The notes below the pieces were generated by a model. It did no database searches and was not told the DNA's origin. It was given only the letters and a program-made list of their open reading frames with translations. A stretch of DNA of 64,000 nucleotides from Cercis canadensis (lineage: Eukaryota; Streptophyta; Magnoliopsida; Fabales; Fabaceae). The position numbers were made by a program, and so were the translations under genes. Positions 1 through 9,840 of the stretch are shown here, piece after piece. Each line of letters starts with the position of its first letter. The stretch's first letter is position 1. The stretch is from positions 281,122 to 345,121 of the forward strand of contig QAOA01006413.1 in NCBI GenBank assembly GCA_003255065.1, read 5' to 3'.

Positions 1-1236
1 TGGCAACTAGATGTGAAGAATGCATTTCTATATGGGGAGTTGGATCGAGATATCTTTATGGAACAGCCACATGGTTTTACTTCAAAGGAGTTTCCTGATC
101 ATGTTTGTAGACTCAAGAAGGCTTTGTATGGTCTTAAACAAGCTCCACGAGCTTGGTTTGGTAAGATTGCTCAATATCTTGAATTTTGTGGTTTTATGTC
201 TTCAAATGCAGATCCAAGTCTATTTGTTAAGAAAACACCCAAAATGTGCACAATGCTTCTTCTCTACGTGGATGATATGATAATTACTGGAGACAATGAT
301 GCTGAAATAATTCGTCTTCAAGAAGCTTTGACTGTCCGTTTTGAAATGAAGAGTTTGGGTGAAGCTAGTTGTTTCCTTGGCTTAGAAATTGAAAGGTCAG
401 ATGGTTATTTTGTATCTCAAAAAGGTTATGCAGCAAGATTACTGGATCGTTTTCGTATGGGGGAGTCAAAGGCAATGAGCACACCTATGCAACCATGTTT
501 GAAGCTAACTAAGCATGAAGGGAAGCCAATGAAAGAAGCAACACTTTTTCGACAACTTGTTGGTAGTTTATTTTATTTAACTATCACAAGACCAGATATT
601 GCATATTCTGTTGGAGTCATTTCTCAATTTATGGATAATCCATGTGAGGGTCATTTTACTGTAGCAAGGCAGATTCTTCGCTATGTGAAAGGCACTCTAA
701 ATTTTGGGCTCATGTACAAACAGAATGCACCATTTGTTTTGAGTGGTTTTGTTGATGCAGATTGGGCTGGTGATGTCAATGATAGACGTTCCACAACTGG
801 GTATTGTTTCAATACAGGTTCAGCTGCATTATCACGGTGTAGCAAAAAGCAGAAGATTGTTGCTCTTTCAAGTTGTGAAGCTGAGTATGTAGCAGCCACT
901 ATGGCCACTCAAGAGTGTATTTGGCTTAAGAGGCTTATTCAAGAAATTATCTCAGTACTCAATCATTCAGTTCCCATTCATTGTGACAATGAAAGTGCAA
1001 TAAAACTTGCAGGAAATCCAGTGTTTCATGCACGCACAAAACACATTGAAATTCAGTATCACTTTATTCAAGAAAAGGTGCTGACTCAGGAGATCGATTT
1101 GCTGCATATACGAACTAAAGACCATGTGGCTGATATCTTCACCAAAGCACTTAGCAAAGCTAAATTTGAAGTGTTTCGAAAAGCTCTTGGTGTTGTTGAC
1201 AGTAAGTTTGCACTAAGGGGGAGTGTCATAAATTAG
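1..1236 (+). CDS. Ty1/copia pol, 3' part: reverse transcriptase and RNase H (5' end outside window)
   Basis: C-terminal part of a copia polyprotein that copies element RNA into DNA in cytoplasmic particles. The frame is already open at base 1 (WQLDVKNAF, the first RT motif seen), so the apparent ATG at 13 is internal. RT catalytic motif YVDDMIITGD lies near base 271-300, followed by FLGLEI and the connection region (RPDIAYSVG). RNase H begins at DADWAGD with RSTTGY, then KKQKIVALSSCEAEY and HCDNESA. The frame runs uninterrupted for over 400 codons and ends with TAG just inside the 3' LTR (GSVIN). This is the least damaged retroelement frame in the window, implying a recent insertion. Gag, protease and integrase lie left of the window. 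Family assignment is secure; lineage was not determined. Confidence 0.93.
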   Translation, partial: WQLDVKNAFLYGELDRDIFMEQPHGFTSKEFPDHVCRLKKALYGLKQAPRAWFGKIAQYLEFCGFMSSNADPSLFVKKTPKMCTMLLLYVDDMIITGDNDAEIIRLQEALTVRFEMKSLGEASCFLGLEIERSDGYFVSQKGYAARLLDRFRMGESKAMSTPMQPCLKLTKHEGKPMKEATLFRQLVGSLFYLTITRPDIAYSVGVISQFMDNPCEGHFTVARQILRYVKGTLNFGLMYKQNAPFVLSGFVDADWAGDVNDRRSTTGYCFNTGSAALSRCSKKQKIVALSSCEAEYVAATMATQECIWLKRLIQEIISVLNHSVPIHCDNESAIKLAGNPVFHARTKHIEIQYHFIQEKVLTQEIDLLHIRTKDHVADIFTKALSKAKFEVFRKALGVVDSKFALRGSVIN

Positions 1237-1549
1237 TGCAAATAACTTACTGTTACTACTGTTTCACTTACAGCTATTACTGCTATTTACTTACAGCTGC
1301 TGTTACTACTGTTACTTTATTTTGAATAAAGTCCATTAGTCTTCATTATGTAGGAGTCAGTTATGATCTTTTCTTATTGAATATTTTAGAAAAGTTTTCA
1401 TTATAAATTGAAGTGTGTACTGTCAGTTAAAGACACACAGCAGCACTTCAGCTTTCCTTTCTTCTGTATCTTTGTTAATTTTCATTGAGTAATAAACTTT
1501 TTTTCGTTCCTTTGTGTTGGAACAATTCTGCACTTATCTTTTGTTTACA
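1224..1549 (+). repeat. 3' LTR of the first copia element
   Basis: A polypurine tract (AAGGGGGAG, 1215-1223) directly precedes TGTCATAAATTAG, as expected for the start of a copia 3' LTR. TATAAA-like sequence near 1402 and AATAAA motifs near 1325 and 1491 fit LTR promoter and polyadenylation signals. The right edge is placed at TTTACA (1549), because the kinase reading frame resumes at the next base. The 5' LTR and hence the TSD are outside the window, so the end is accurate to a few bases only. Confidence 0.75.
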
Positions 1550-2004
1550 AAAAGTTCCTTGAACTCGTGTACTAACATGAGTATCATCAATAGTGGAAAC
1601 CATTCTAGATGCTCCAAAATCGGCAACTTTTGCCCTGTACTTCTCATCCAAGAGTATGTTTGTGGACTTGATATCTCGATGGTAAATGGGTTGGGAAGCA
1701 GCTGAGTGTAAATAGAATACAGCTCCGGAAACTTCAATGGCAATTCTTAAACGCATATCCCATGTTATCGGAAACTCGTCATTTTGCTCATGAAGATGAT
1801 CAAAAAGGGTCCCATTAGGAATGAATTCATAGACTAGCAAAGGAAATTTTGTCTCCAAACAACATCCCAATAACTTGACCACATTCCTGTTATTAATTTG
1901 AGCAAGAATAACAACCTCATTAATAAAGTCTTCAACATTTCCTTGGACCTTCAGCTTCTTCACTGCAACAATTTTACCATCAGCAAGCATTCCTTTGTAA
2001 ACTG
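1550..2004 (-). pseudogene. Wall-associated-kinase-like kinase domain fragment
   Basis: Minus-strand frame encoding the central part of a receptor-like kinase domain most like plant WAK/WAK-like kinases. It starts in the glycine loop ([11 protein letters not shown]) and shows the ATP-binding lysine (VAVKKL), [37 protein letters not shown], the catalytic loop [17 protein letters not shown] and the activation-segment end [11 protein letters not shown]. It stops precisely where the first copia LTR begins and, on the other side, where the second copia LTR begins. No extracellular, membrane or C-lobe sequence is present, and kinase sequence does not resume right of the second copia element. No stop lies inside the fragment, so the disruption looks fairly young. 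It cannot give a working kinase as found here. Confidence 0.85.
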
Positions 2005-2281
2005 TGTTGGCGTGAGTTGTGGCCTGAATTGATCTCTAATAGATCTTAGGAGTTAATCTTGGGATATACCCTTTAAATTAATTAATTACCGTGATTGTTG
2101 TATATCTAAAATAGGTAGTGTAGCTGTAATATAATATTGCTAGGCACACTTATAGGAGGAATTGTAGCTGTAATTTAATATTACTAGGCCCACGCATAGG
2201 AGGGATGGTAGGTGCCTATTTTGTATATAAACAATGGAGTCTTGAGGAATAAAAGAAGACAGAAAGAGATACTGTTTGACA
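2005..2281 (+). repeat. 5' LTR of the second copia element
   Basis: Starts TGTTGGCG and ends TTTGACA, immediately followed by the primer-binding site. It contains TATATAAACA near 2223-2232 as a likely TATA element and AATAAAAG near 2249. It is 277 bp, the same length as the right copy. Confidence 0.92.
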
Positions 2282-2293
2282 TGGTATCAGAGC
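2282..2293 (+). promoter_or_regulatory. Primer-binding site, initiator tRNA-Met type
   Basis: TGGTATCAGAGC directly abuts the 5' LTR end and is the sequence copia elements use to pair with the 3' end of plant initiator tRNA-Met for minus-strand priming. Confidence 0.92.
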
Positions 2294-2334
2294 TACCGAT
2301 CCTATTCTTTCTGTAACCCACTCTTTCTTTCTGC

Positions 2335-3279
2335 ATGGCTGATACAGAACCCCATACTGAGGATACGTCCTCTATCCTTGCCGAGCTTACCACAAAAATG
2401 ACTGAAATGTTAAGCCAAACTTCAACCCCAGCTACTACTCATTCTGACCATAATATTGCACTGATTGGCATCAAATTGGATGGCACCAACTATGCTCTTT
2501 GGTCCCAGGTGGTCGAGATGTATATCTCGGGCAAAGACAAACTGGGATATATAAATGGTGATCTTCCTCAACCTCCTCAAACAGACTCTACCTTTCGATG
2601 TTGGCGGACCGACAACGCGATTATTAAAGGATGGTTGATTAACTCCATGGACTCCTCTCTTATCGGCAACTTCATTCGATTCCCAACAGCCAAGATGGTG
2701 TGGGATGCAGTTGGGACTACGTACTTTGATGGTAGCGACACCTCTCAAGTGTATGACCTCTGACGCCGTGTGACCCGCCTCAAACAGGCTGGTGGTTCCC
2801 TTGAAAAATACTATACTGATCTCCAAGGACTCTGGCGTGAAATAGATTTTCGTCGACCAAACCCGATGGAGTGTCCCACTGATATCCAACACTACAATAC
2901 CCTTGTCCAAGAAGATCGGGTCTATGTATTCTTAGATGGCCTTGATGATCGTTTAGACAATATCCGAAGTGATGTCTTGCATGTAAAACCTTTTCCAACA
3001 ATAGAGCAAGCCTATGCCTACGTTCGTAGGGAAGCTCTCCGTCAAGCAGTGATGACGATAAGCAATCCAAATGAAATACCAGGAGCAGTTCTCTCATCCA
3101 AGAGTTTCCAGCATGGATCGAAACCAAATACACCTTCCAGGTCTCTCACTTTACAGAGTAACAAAACTGGTTCCCACTCTAAACAGCGAGACCTATCTGA
3201 TGAAATTAAGTGCTCTCACTGTGGAGGTACAAAACATACCCATGACACTTGTTTCAAGTTTCACGGCTATCCCGACTAG
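2335..3279 (+). pseudogene. Copia gag (capsid and zinc knuckle), interrupted by stops
   Basis: The gag frame begins at ATG 2335 (MADTEPHTE), 53 bases after the LTR. It has the copia gag hallmark LDGTNYALWSQVVEMYISGKD, then a gag UBN2-type region (GGSLEKYYTDLQGLWREIDF) and a CCHC zinc knuckle C-S-H-C-GGTKHT-H-DT-C near 3211-3252. TGA at 2761 replaces an expected Arg codon, and TAG at 3277-3279 replaces the Trp expected after FHGYPD. Both are single transitions of the kind produced by methyl-cytosine deamination. It would normally make the particle coat protein; as it stands the product is truncated after 142 codons. Confidence 0.88.
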
Positions 3280-4724
3280 TGGCATGAGTTTCAAGCTCGG
3301 AAACGTCGAGATATAGGTGCCAACACGGGAAAAGCTACAGTAGCTGCTGCAGAACCACAACTTTCCCTCATTCCAACCTCTACCCAAGGTAATGCTCTAC
3401 TTTGTCCTAATCCAGACGCTGACTGTCATGCTTGGATCCTTGATTTCGAAGCCACAGACCATATGACATTTGATGCAAGTGATTTTCTTATATGGAGGAT
3501 TTCAGTGTAGGACAAGCTCACCACGTGCACCGCATTAGTAACCTCAAAGTGGACCAAATTTTGCTGTGGCATCGTCGACTAGGCCATCCTTCATTTGGTT
3601 ATCTAAAACATATTTTTCCTAATTTATTTTCAGACACCTCCTTGTTGGACTTCAAATGTGAGGCTTGTATTTTAGCTAAAAGTCATCGAGTTCCTTTTCC
3701 GTTAAGCATGAATAAAAGTGATGTTCCGTTTGCTTTGATTCATTCTGATGTGTGGGGTCCATCTCCGAAGTCCACTATTTTTGGTTTCCGCTGGTTTGTG
3801 ATCTTTGTGGATGATTGTACTCGCATGACTTGGATTTACCTGTTGAAACAAAAAAATGAGGTGTTCCATGTCTTTTAACTTTTCCATAGAATGGTTCAGA
3901 CCCAATACTTAGCTAAGATTTGTATCCTTCGATCTGATAATGGTGGCGAGTATGTCAATCAACAGTTTCATGATTATTTCCAACATCATGGACTTATGCA
4001 TGAGACTTCCTGCCCTCAGACTCCTCAGCAAAATGGTCTTGCAGAATGCAAGAATCGCCACATCCTTGAAACTACTCGAGCTCTCTTACATGGAGCTCAC
4101 GTACCCAACCACCACTGGGCTGATGCTGTTGCCACAGTTGTCTATCTCATTAACAGTATGCCCTCAAAGGTTCTTGAATTTAGGACTCCACTTCAGACCT
4201 TGTCTACATATGTGCCCTTACCCATCGTACACATGCTCCCACCTCGCGTCTTCGAATGTGTTGCATTTGTTCATCTACATAAGAACCAACGTACAAAACT
4301 TGATCCCTGTGCCACTCGTTGCCTTTTTCTAGGCTATGCTGTACACCAAAAAGGATACCGCTGTTATGACCCAGCCACTCGGCACACATATGTGACTATG
4401 GATGTCACGTTCCTTGAGTCTGACACTTTCTACTCCCCTAATCCATCCAATTCTCCTCTTCAGGGGGAGACACGAAAAGAAAAGTTGAATTGGGTTGACG
4501 ACCAAACAACTGATCAACCTTCCAACGATGATGCTCCTCAAACGACTATAGGAGAGCCATTGATATCTCCAGAAACTGAAGTAGTGGAACCCATAGAAGA
4601 GCCATTGATATATCCAGAAGCTGAAATAGTTGAACCCATAGAAAAGCCATTGATATCTCCAGAAGCTGAAGTAGCTGCACCCCCCCCCCCCCCACTCTTC
4701 AGTATCCAACGACCCATCTCCTGA
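3280..4724 (+). pseudogene. Copia protease remnant and integrase, broken
   Basis: After gag the frame shows the protease site as WILDFEATDHMTF, where copia elements have DSGATDHM, so the catalytic Ser-Gly is lost. The sequence then jumps from FDASDF to YMEDFSVGQ, so most of protease and the following spacer are deleted around 3485-3495. The pre-integrase motif WHRRLGHPSFGYL and integrase follow: HSDVWGP (first Asp), RSDNGGEYVN (second Asp) and QQNGLAECKN (Glu), near 3745, 3931 and 4030. TAA at 3876 interrupts the frame. A 14-C run (4680-4693) shifts frame, giving an early stop at 4724. The catalytic triad residues are present but could not be made as one protein. Confidence 0.85.
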
Positions 4725-6484
4725 GAATATCATTGAGGTAAGCTCTCCTGTCACACCTAGCATTTTTAATACTATGGATACTCCTGGCTATGAGCTACCT
4801 TACAGGCATATTCGGGGTAAACCACCCAAAAGATATTCTCTTGAAATAGAGGACCATAGATCAAGATATCTGATTGCTAATTATGTTTCTACAAAAGAAT
4901 TGTCTAAACCCCTTAAGAAATTTGCAAATGAGCTCTCCTCACATTATGTTCCTACAAGTGTTGAAGAGGCTCTAGATGACACTAGATGGGTTCAAGCTAT
5001 GAAGGAGGAAATGAAGGCATTACAGAAAAATGAGACATGGACTCTTGTTCCCTTACCAAAAGGAAAAAAACCAATAGGGTTCAAGTGGGTCTTCTCTATC
5101 AAGTACAAAGCCGATGGGTCAGTTGAAAGGTACAAAGCAAGATTAGTGGCCAAAGGCTTTACGCAGACATATGGCGTAGACTATCAAGAAACCTTTTCAC
5201 CAGTGGCCAAGTTGAATACTGTTAGAGTTCTATTATCTCTTGCAGCAAATCTTGATTGGCCATTACATCAGTTAGATGTCAAGAATGCTTTTCTCCATGG
5301 ACATCTTAAAGAAGAAATCTACATGGATATTCCTCCAGGTTATATGACAAATTCGGAAACTAAGTGTGTGTGCAAATTGCAACGAACCCTGTATGGTTTG
5401 AAGCAATCCCCGAGGGCATGGTTTGGGCGATTAAGCTCGGCAATGAGGAAATATGGCTTTCGACAAAGCAACACAGATCATACATTATTCTTAAAACATT
5501 GCCGAGGTAAGATAATAACTTTGATAGTCTATGTAGACGATATGATCATTATAGGAGATGACTCAGAGGAAATAGCAAGACTTCAAAAACAATTGGCAAC
5601 AGAATTTGAGATGAAAAATCTAGGAGGACTTAAATATTTTCTAGGAATTGAGGTTGCCCGGTCAAAACAAGGCATCTTTCTTTCTCAACAAAAATATATC
5701 CTAGATCTCTTGGCAGAGGTTGGACTACTAAATTGTAAACCTGCAGATACACCAATAGTACAAAACCACCAACTTGGAGAATATCTAGACCAAGTGCCAA
5801 CAGACAAAGGGAGGAACCAGAGGTTAGTTGGCAGACTTATTTATCTATCTCATACATGACCTGACATAGCCTATGTTGTAAGTGTAGTAAGCCAATTCAT
5901 GCATTGCCCAAGTAGAGATCACATGAATGCAGTAATTCGGATCCTTCGGTACTTGAAGTCGTCACCTGGAAAAGGACTGATGTTCACAAAAAATAATCAC
6001 CTACAGGTTGAAGGCTATACAGATGCTGATTGGGCAGGAGATATCACAGAGAGAAAATCCACCTCAGGCTATTTTACCTTTGTGGGAGGAAATTTGGTAA
6101 CATGGAGAAGTAAGAAACAAAAGGTGGTAGCATTATCAAGTGCTGAAGCTGAGTTCCGTGGAATGGCTAAGGGTCTTTGTGAACTTCTTTGGCTTAGAAG
6201 ACTATTAACTGAAGTTGGTTTTGCTCCAAGTTGTGCAATGAACCTATTCTGTGACAACAAGGCTGCTATAGCCATTTCTCATAATCCTGTGCAACATGAT
6301 CAAACCAAACATGTGGATATAGACCGACACTTTATCAAACAAAATCTGGAGACCAAGATAATTCAATTTCCATTTGTTAAATCTGAAGACCAGTTGGCAG
6401 ATATTCTTAAAAGCTGTCTGTAGCAGAAACTTCTACAACTCACTTGACAAGTTGGGCATTCGAGATCTCTATGCACCAACTTGA
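4725..6484 (+). pseudogene. Copia reverse transcriptase and RNase H, broken
   Basis: The pol frame resumes one frame over after the poly-C run (SNDPSPENIIEVSS), with ATG at 4774 as an internal Met. RT motifs: WVQAMKEEMKAL, GFKWVFSIKYK, QLDVKNAFLHG, LYGLKQSPRAWF and YVDDMIIIGDD. TGA at 5857 replaces Arg in the conserved SHTRPDIAY segment. RNase H follows with YTDADWAGD, KSTSGYFTF, KKQKVVALSSAEAEF and CDNKAAI. Near 6410 a small frameshift ends that frame at 6423; in the next frame the conserved tail NFYNSLDKLGIRDLYAPT ends at TGA 6482-6484, just before the polypurine tract. Functionally this would be the element's polymerase; three lesions make it inactive. Confidence 0.9.
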
Positions 6485-6491
6485 GGGGGAG

Positions 6492-6768
6492 TGTTGGCTT
6501 GAGTTGTGGCCTGAATTGATCTCTAAGAGATCTTAAGAGTTAATCTTGGGATATACCCTTTAAATTAATTAATTACCGTGATTATTGTATAGCTAAAATA
6601 GGTAGTGTAGCTGTAATATAATATTGCTAGGCACACTTATAGGAGGAATTGTAGCTGTAATTTAATATTACTAGGCCCACGCATAGGAGGGATTGTAGGT
6701 GCCTATTTTGTATATAAACAATGGGGTCTTGAGGAATAAAATAAGACAGAAAGAGATACTGTTTGACA
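6492..6768 (+). repeat. 3' LTR of the second copia element
   Basis: 277 bp, begins TGTTGGCTTGAG right after polypurine TTGAGGGGGAG (6481-6491) and ends TTTGACA. It differs from the 5' LTR at 8 positions. If a plant neutral rate near 1.3e-8 per site per year applied, that would be roughly one million years; the rate for this species is unknown. Confidence 0.92.
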
Positions 6769-7244
6769 ATATCTTCCCCATATAATTTCATTTGATTATA
6801 ATTTCATTTGATTGACTATTTCTTTAATTCTCCCATAGTAATCTTTTATCGTCTCAGATTCCTTCATTTTTAATATTTCAGACTTCCTTATAAGATATTG
6901 GAGTTTAATGGCTCGTACCTTTTCACTTCCGCGATACTCCTCATCTCCAAGATATCCCATGCCTTCTTTGTAGAGTTAGCATCTGTAATCCTAATAAAAA
7001 TAGTGTCACCTACTGCTTGCTGGATAACAAACAGAGCTTGCACATCCTTCTGTTGATTCTCCTTCAATTTTTTCTTTTCCACTTCGGACAAAGTGGAAAT
7101 ATCTTTTGGGATATTAAACCCATTTTGAACAATATCCCACAATTTTTGTGAGATAAAATATGTCTTTAATTTTAGCTTGCAAAAATCATAGTTTTCACCA
7201 ATAAAAATTGGCAGAGGGACATATGAAATTGACAGTAGGTACAA
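6769..7244 (-). pseudogene. Copia gag N-terminal fragment
   Basis: Minus-strand gag with PIFIGENYDFCKLKLKTYF, SQKLWDIVQNGF, the coiled segment EVEKKKLKENQQKDVQAL, and QQAVGDTIFIRITDANSTKKAWDIL, as in plant copia gag with a UBN2-type domain. A frameshift near 6930 separates this from the next conserved stretch (ESETIKDYYGRIKEIVNQMK), which runs to about 6790. The start codon is uncertain: the ATG at 7244 is a few residues before the conserved block. The fragment is cut at 6769 by the neighbouring LTR. Confidence 0.8.
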
Positions 7245-7345
7245 CCATGGAATAGAGGAGAATTTTTGGGTAAAGGCGAAATAGAAAGGTGGGATAGGGA
7301 AATGAGTTTTAGTGAATGAGCCTCACACCCAAATAGAAAGAAGTA

Positions 7346-7357
7346 GCTTTGATACCA
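7346..7357 (-). promoter_or_regulatory. Primer-binding site of the minus-strand copia fragment
   Basis: On the minus strand TGGTATCAAAGC lies one base after the LTR end (AACA), a standard variant of the initiator-tRNA-Met primer site. Confidence 0.8.
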
Positions 7358-7358
7358 C

Positions 7359-7822
7359 TGTTAGTTTATGGGAATGATATAGTAGTTGTGTTTGTGTGTG
7401 AAGAGAATAAAAAGAGTGTTGGTGATTTGTGAATAAATCAAGGAACGTAGGAAGTGGGAAATGTTACAGGATGAATAATTGATTAGTCCAAATAGTATTT
7501 GAAGAAAGTGTCACACGTACAAGACTATGTCTTGTTTCTTATATTTACTACACTTCATGCCTTTTTATAGGCAAGTTAACTGACTTGCATAAGTCGGTTT
7601 ACAGTTGCATTTTTTTCAAGATTTTTCTTCATAGTCAGTTGTTGGCTAATTCTTCTAGTTTTTTTTTTTTTTTTAGCTTTGGTTGACAGCTGTACAACTC
7701 TAGAATTTTTTGATCTTTTCTTCAAGTTGGCTGCACACTTCTTCTTTTGATTTTTCTAGTACAGCGGCGTGCTATTGTTTAACAATTTGGTTCTTGAGTT
7801 CATCCTCTAAATCACACCTACA
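7359..7822 (-). repeat. LTR of the minus-strand copia fragment
   Basis: On the minus strand it starts TGTAGGTGTG and ends CTAACA, 464 bp. TATAAAAAGG on the minus strand (plus 7562-7571) is a good LTR TATA box. The outer edge is supported independently, because the LINE frame and the hAT target duplication begin at 7823. Confidence 0.7.
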
Positions 7823-7830
7823 GTTTTTAT

Positions 7831-9038
7831 TACTGTTTTGAAAATCGGACCAGACTGGACTGGTCGGTTCGACCGGTACTCAGTAAGGAAAACAGTTCGG
7901 TTCATGCCCCTGAACCGTTGCAGCGGTTGAACCGCCTAAAACTGGTGAGAACCATCTAAACCGGTGCAAACCGCTGAACCGGTTCGATTTTTACAAAATC
8001 GAAAAGCTTGCAAAATTGGTAGAAATGAAGCCAAAATTGCCATCCATTTATTCAAACCTAGTACATATAGCTCCAAATTCCTTCTTTTGCCACCAGGACA
8101 TCACCACTTTTGAGTTTTTTGCTGCATATAAATATATTTATTAATAGAATAGTTAAACAATTAATACTATGCATATTTTATGGATTTGAACTTACTACCT
8201 TTTAGGTAAAAAAGTTCACAGTCTAAATCACTAAGATAACTCGAGACCTACATTTATTGTTGCACAAAAATTATTTATTAATTATTTAGTAGATTTATTT
8301 AATATTACATATTTAAACATGTAAAAATTATAATACATTACCACACAGTATACAAATTTCAACTTAAGACTTTTTACTCATTTCTTTAAACTTTCATCAT
8401 TAACCCATTGATGTATTATTATCTTCATCTTCTCTTTTTGTCCCCTTCATTTTTTGTTATTATTTAATGCATGCGTGTCACTAACTCCATTAAGAGAGAA
8501 AAAAAAATCATATGGAGCTATGTGGCTCCGACACCACGTGTTCTTGCTTTTTGTTTTTTTCCTCTTGGTTTATTATACATGATTTAATTGGTTTATTGGT
8601 TATTTATTTATTTGTTTGGTTGATACTATGTGACTTCGTCTTTCTCTTTTTTTCTTGTTATAATTATCTAGTTATTTATTTATAGAAATTATCTATTTTT
8701 GCTATGTTAGAAATTGTAAACTTGATTATGTTGCGAGTATGTGAACTTGTAAGATATATTGGTTGTTAAAACAATCTAATTTTGTTATGGGGCACCATTT
8801 TAAATTAAGTGTATATAGATTAGGTTTTTATATCTTTTGATTTTTAGTTATTTGAATATTTAAGGTTGAGACTTTCACTTATGTGTTAAGTTTAATGATT
8901 TGTGTTTCATCCTTTATGTTTTCTTCTTTGTGAATCTTTAAGTCTGGAAAAACTTTGATTCAACCGGCGGTCCGATCGGTCCAACCGGTCATTTTTTACC
9001 GCACCGATTTGCTCACCGGTCCGGTTTTTAAAATATTG
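7831..9038. mobile_element. Non-autonomous hAT-type DNA element with 8-bp target duplication
   Basis: The element is flanked by the perfect 8-bp direct repeat GTTTTTAT (7823-7830 and 9039-9046). Its terminal inverted repeats match at 16 of 21 bases (left TACTGTTTTGAAAATCGGACC, right inverted CAATATTTTAAAAACCGGACC), followed by CCGGTTC-rich subterminal repeats at both ends. An 8-bp TSD indicates the hAT superfamily. No transposase-like frame is present in the 1.2 kb, so it would need an autonomous partner. The centre is AT-rich with no recognisable gene. A related 3' end lies at 15441-15589. Confidence 0.82.
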
Positions 9039-9046
9039 GTTTTTAT

Positions 9047-9640
9047 CATCATGTCCCACCATACCACAATAGTAAATAAATTGAGGTAATATCTCATATT
9101 TGAAAGACACCCATAAAGTACCACCATCCCTCATTCCCATACGTATTCCCCTTTCAAAATAGTATCCCCGTACCCCATCATTTTGAACAAACCCACCTCC
9201 CCCACACTACGAAGCCTTGCTCCAATTTTTTGTCCTACACCAAGGTTGATATATGGCCCTGGCATACCCCAAAACTACACCCATAGAGGGATATTGTCAA
9301 AAAACATCTAGTTTGGGTCAGTACCTTCCTCCCATCATCAGAGACTGAGGAAGCTATTTTTGTAGAGCCATGGAGAGTTATGTAAGACCTGCAACAAATC
9401 AACTTCGTCACTGAAGTAAAGATGGAACAACTTGTTCCCTAACTCCACCACTCTGAAACCCATAGGATTGCCCCATATTTGAGATAGCACTGACTGCATA
9501 ATCCCAGTATTAACAGGTTTTTCAATTATCACCTTCCCCACGAGACTACACCTTTAAACTTCCAGACTTGTTGCAATTTCATCCTCCTCTACCACAAGAG
9601 CATCCTCTTCCCCTTCCACCCGAGCCCTATTGGAAGCCAT
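9047..9640 (-). pseudogene. LINE ORF1 / DUF4283 and CCHC-type nucleic-acid-binding protein, degraded
   Basis: The minus-strand frame starts at ATG 9640 (MASNRARVEGEEDALVVEED), has an early stop near 9554, then continues as a DUF4283-like block: LVGKVIIEKPVN, LSQIWGNPMGFRVVELGNKLF, FSDEVDLLQVLHNSPWLY (9338-9541). After frameshifts come GMPGPYINLGVGQKIGARL and the knuckle-like WVSFKYEILPQFIYYCGMVGHDDKN (about 9047-9140), the zf-CCHC_4 arrangement usual in plant non-LTR retroelement ORF1 proteins. The protein would bind element RNA. It is cut at 9046 by the hAT and copia insertions. The 9641-9840 stretch looks like its leader. Confidence 0.78.
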
Positions 9641-9840
9641 CTGGGAATAGAAACTGACACTGCCTTGCACCTATGGTCTCCACTGGAAAGCAAAGGAACA
9701 AAAAGGCAAGGGAACATAAAGCAAAGAGATGCACACAACACCCCAACTAGCAAGGACAAGACCCTCAACGGCAGCTCTACAATAGAAAACCCTAGGAGAG
9801 GCAGCGGTTCCACACTAGGTAAACCCTAGGAGAGAATCTG

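Larger units (their letters stand above)
2005..6768 (+). mobile_element. Complete Ty1/copia element with two 277-bp LTRs, internally decayed
   Basis: Both LTRs begin TGTTGGC and end GTTTGACA and are 277 bp. By direct comparison I count 8 mismatches and no indels (about 2.9%). A Met-initiator primer site follows the 5' LTR and the tract TTGAGGGGGAG (6481-6491) precedes the 3' LTR. Gene order gag, protease, integrase, RT, RNase H is that of copia. The coding region has several stops, a frameshift and a protease deletion, so it is non-autonomous today. The flanking pentamers (AACTG left, ATATC right) do not match, and the two flanks belong to different sequences (kinase and copia gag). This points to recombination or deletion after insertion. 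Confidence 0.92.
6769..7822 (-). mobile_element. 5' end of a third, minus-strand copia element (LTR, primer site, gag start)
   Basis: Read on the minus strand: LTR 7822 to 7359, a primer site and the start of gag, then a sudden join to the LTR of the second copia element at 6768/6769. Everything downstream (protease to the 3' LTR) is missing. The LTR sits inside a LINE ORF1 remnant, whose reading frame runs up to its edge at 7823-7830 and continues beyond the hAT element. Confidence 0.75.

Noticed and set aside
2282..2293. Possible tRNA gene fragment
   Set aside because: TGGTATCAGAGC is complementary to a tRNA 3' end and abuts an LTR; it is a retroelement primer site. I found no complete tRNA gene in the window.
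2005..6768. A 5-bp target duplication for the second copia element
   Set aside because: AACTG and ATATC do not match, and the flanks are unrelated sequences; I therefore report its absence.
7740..7822. Coding-looking stretch DLEDELKNQIVKQ on minus inside the third copia LTR
   Set aside because: It is followed by stops and lies within the LTR defined by its ends, primer site and TATA box; probably chance.
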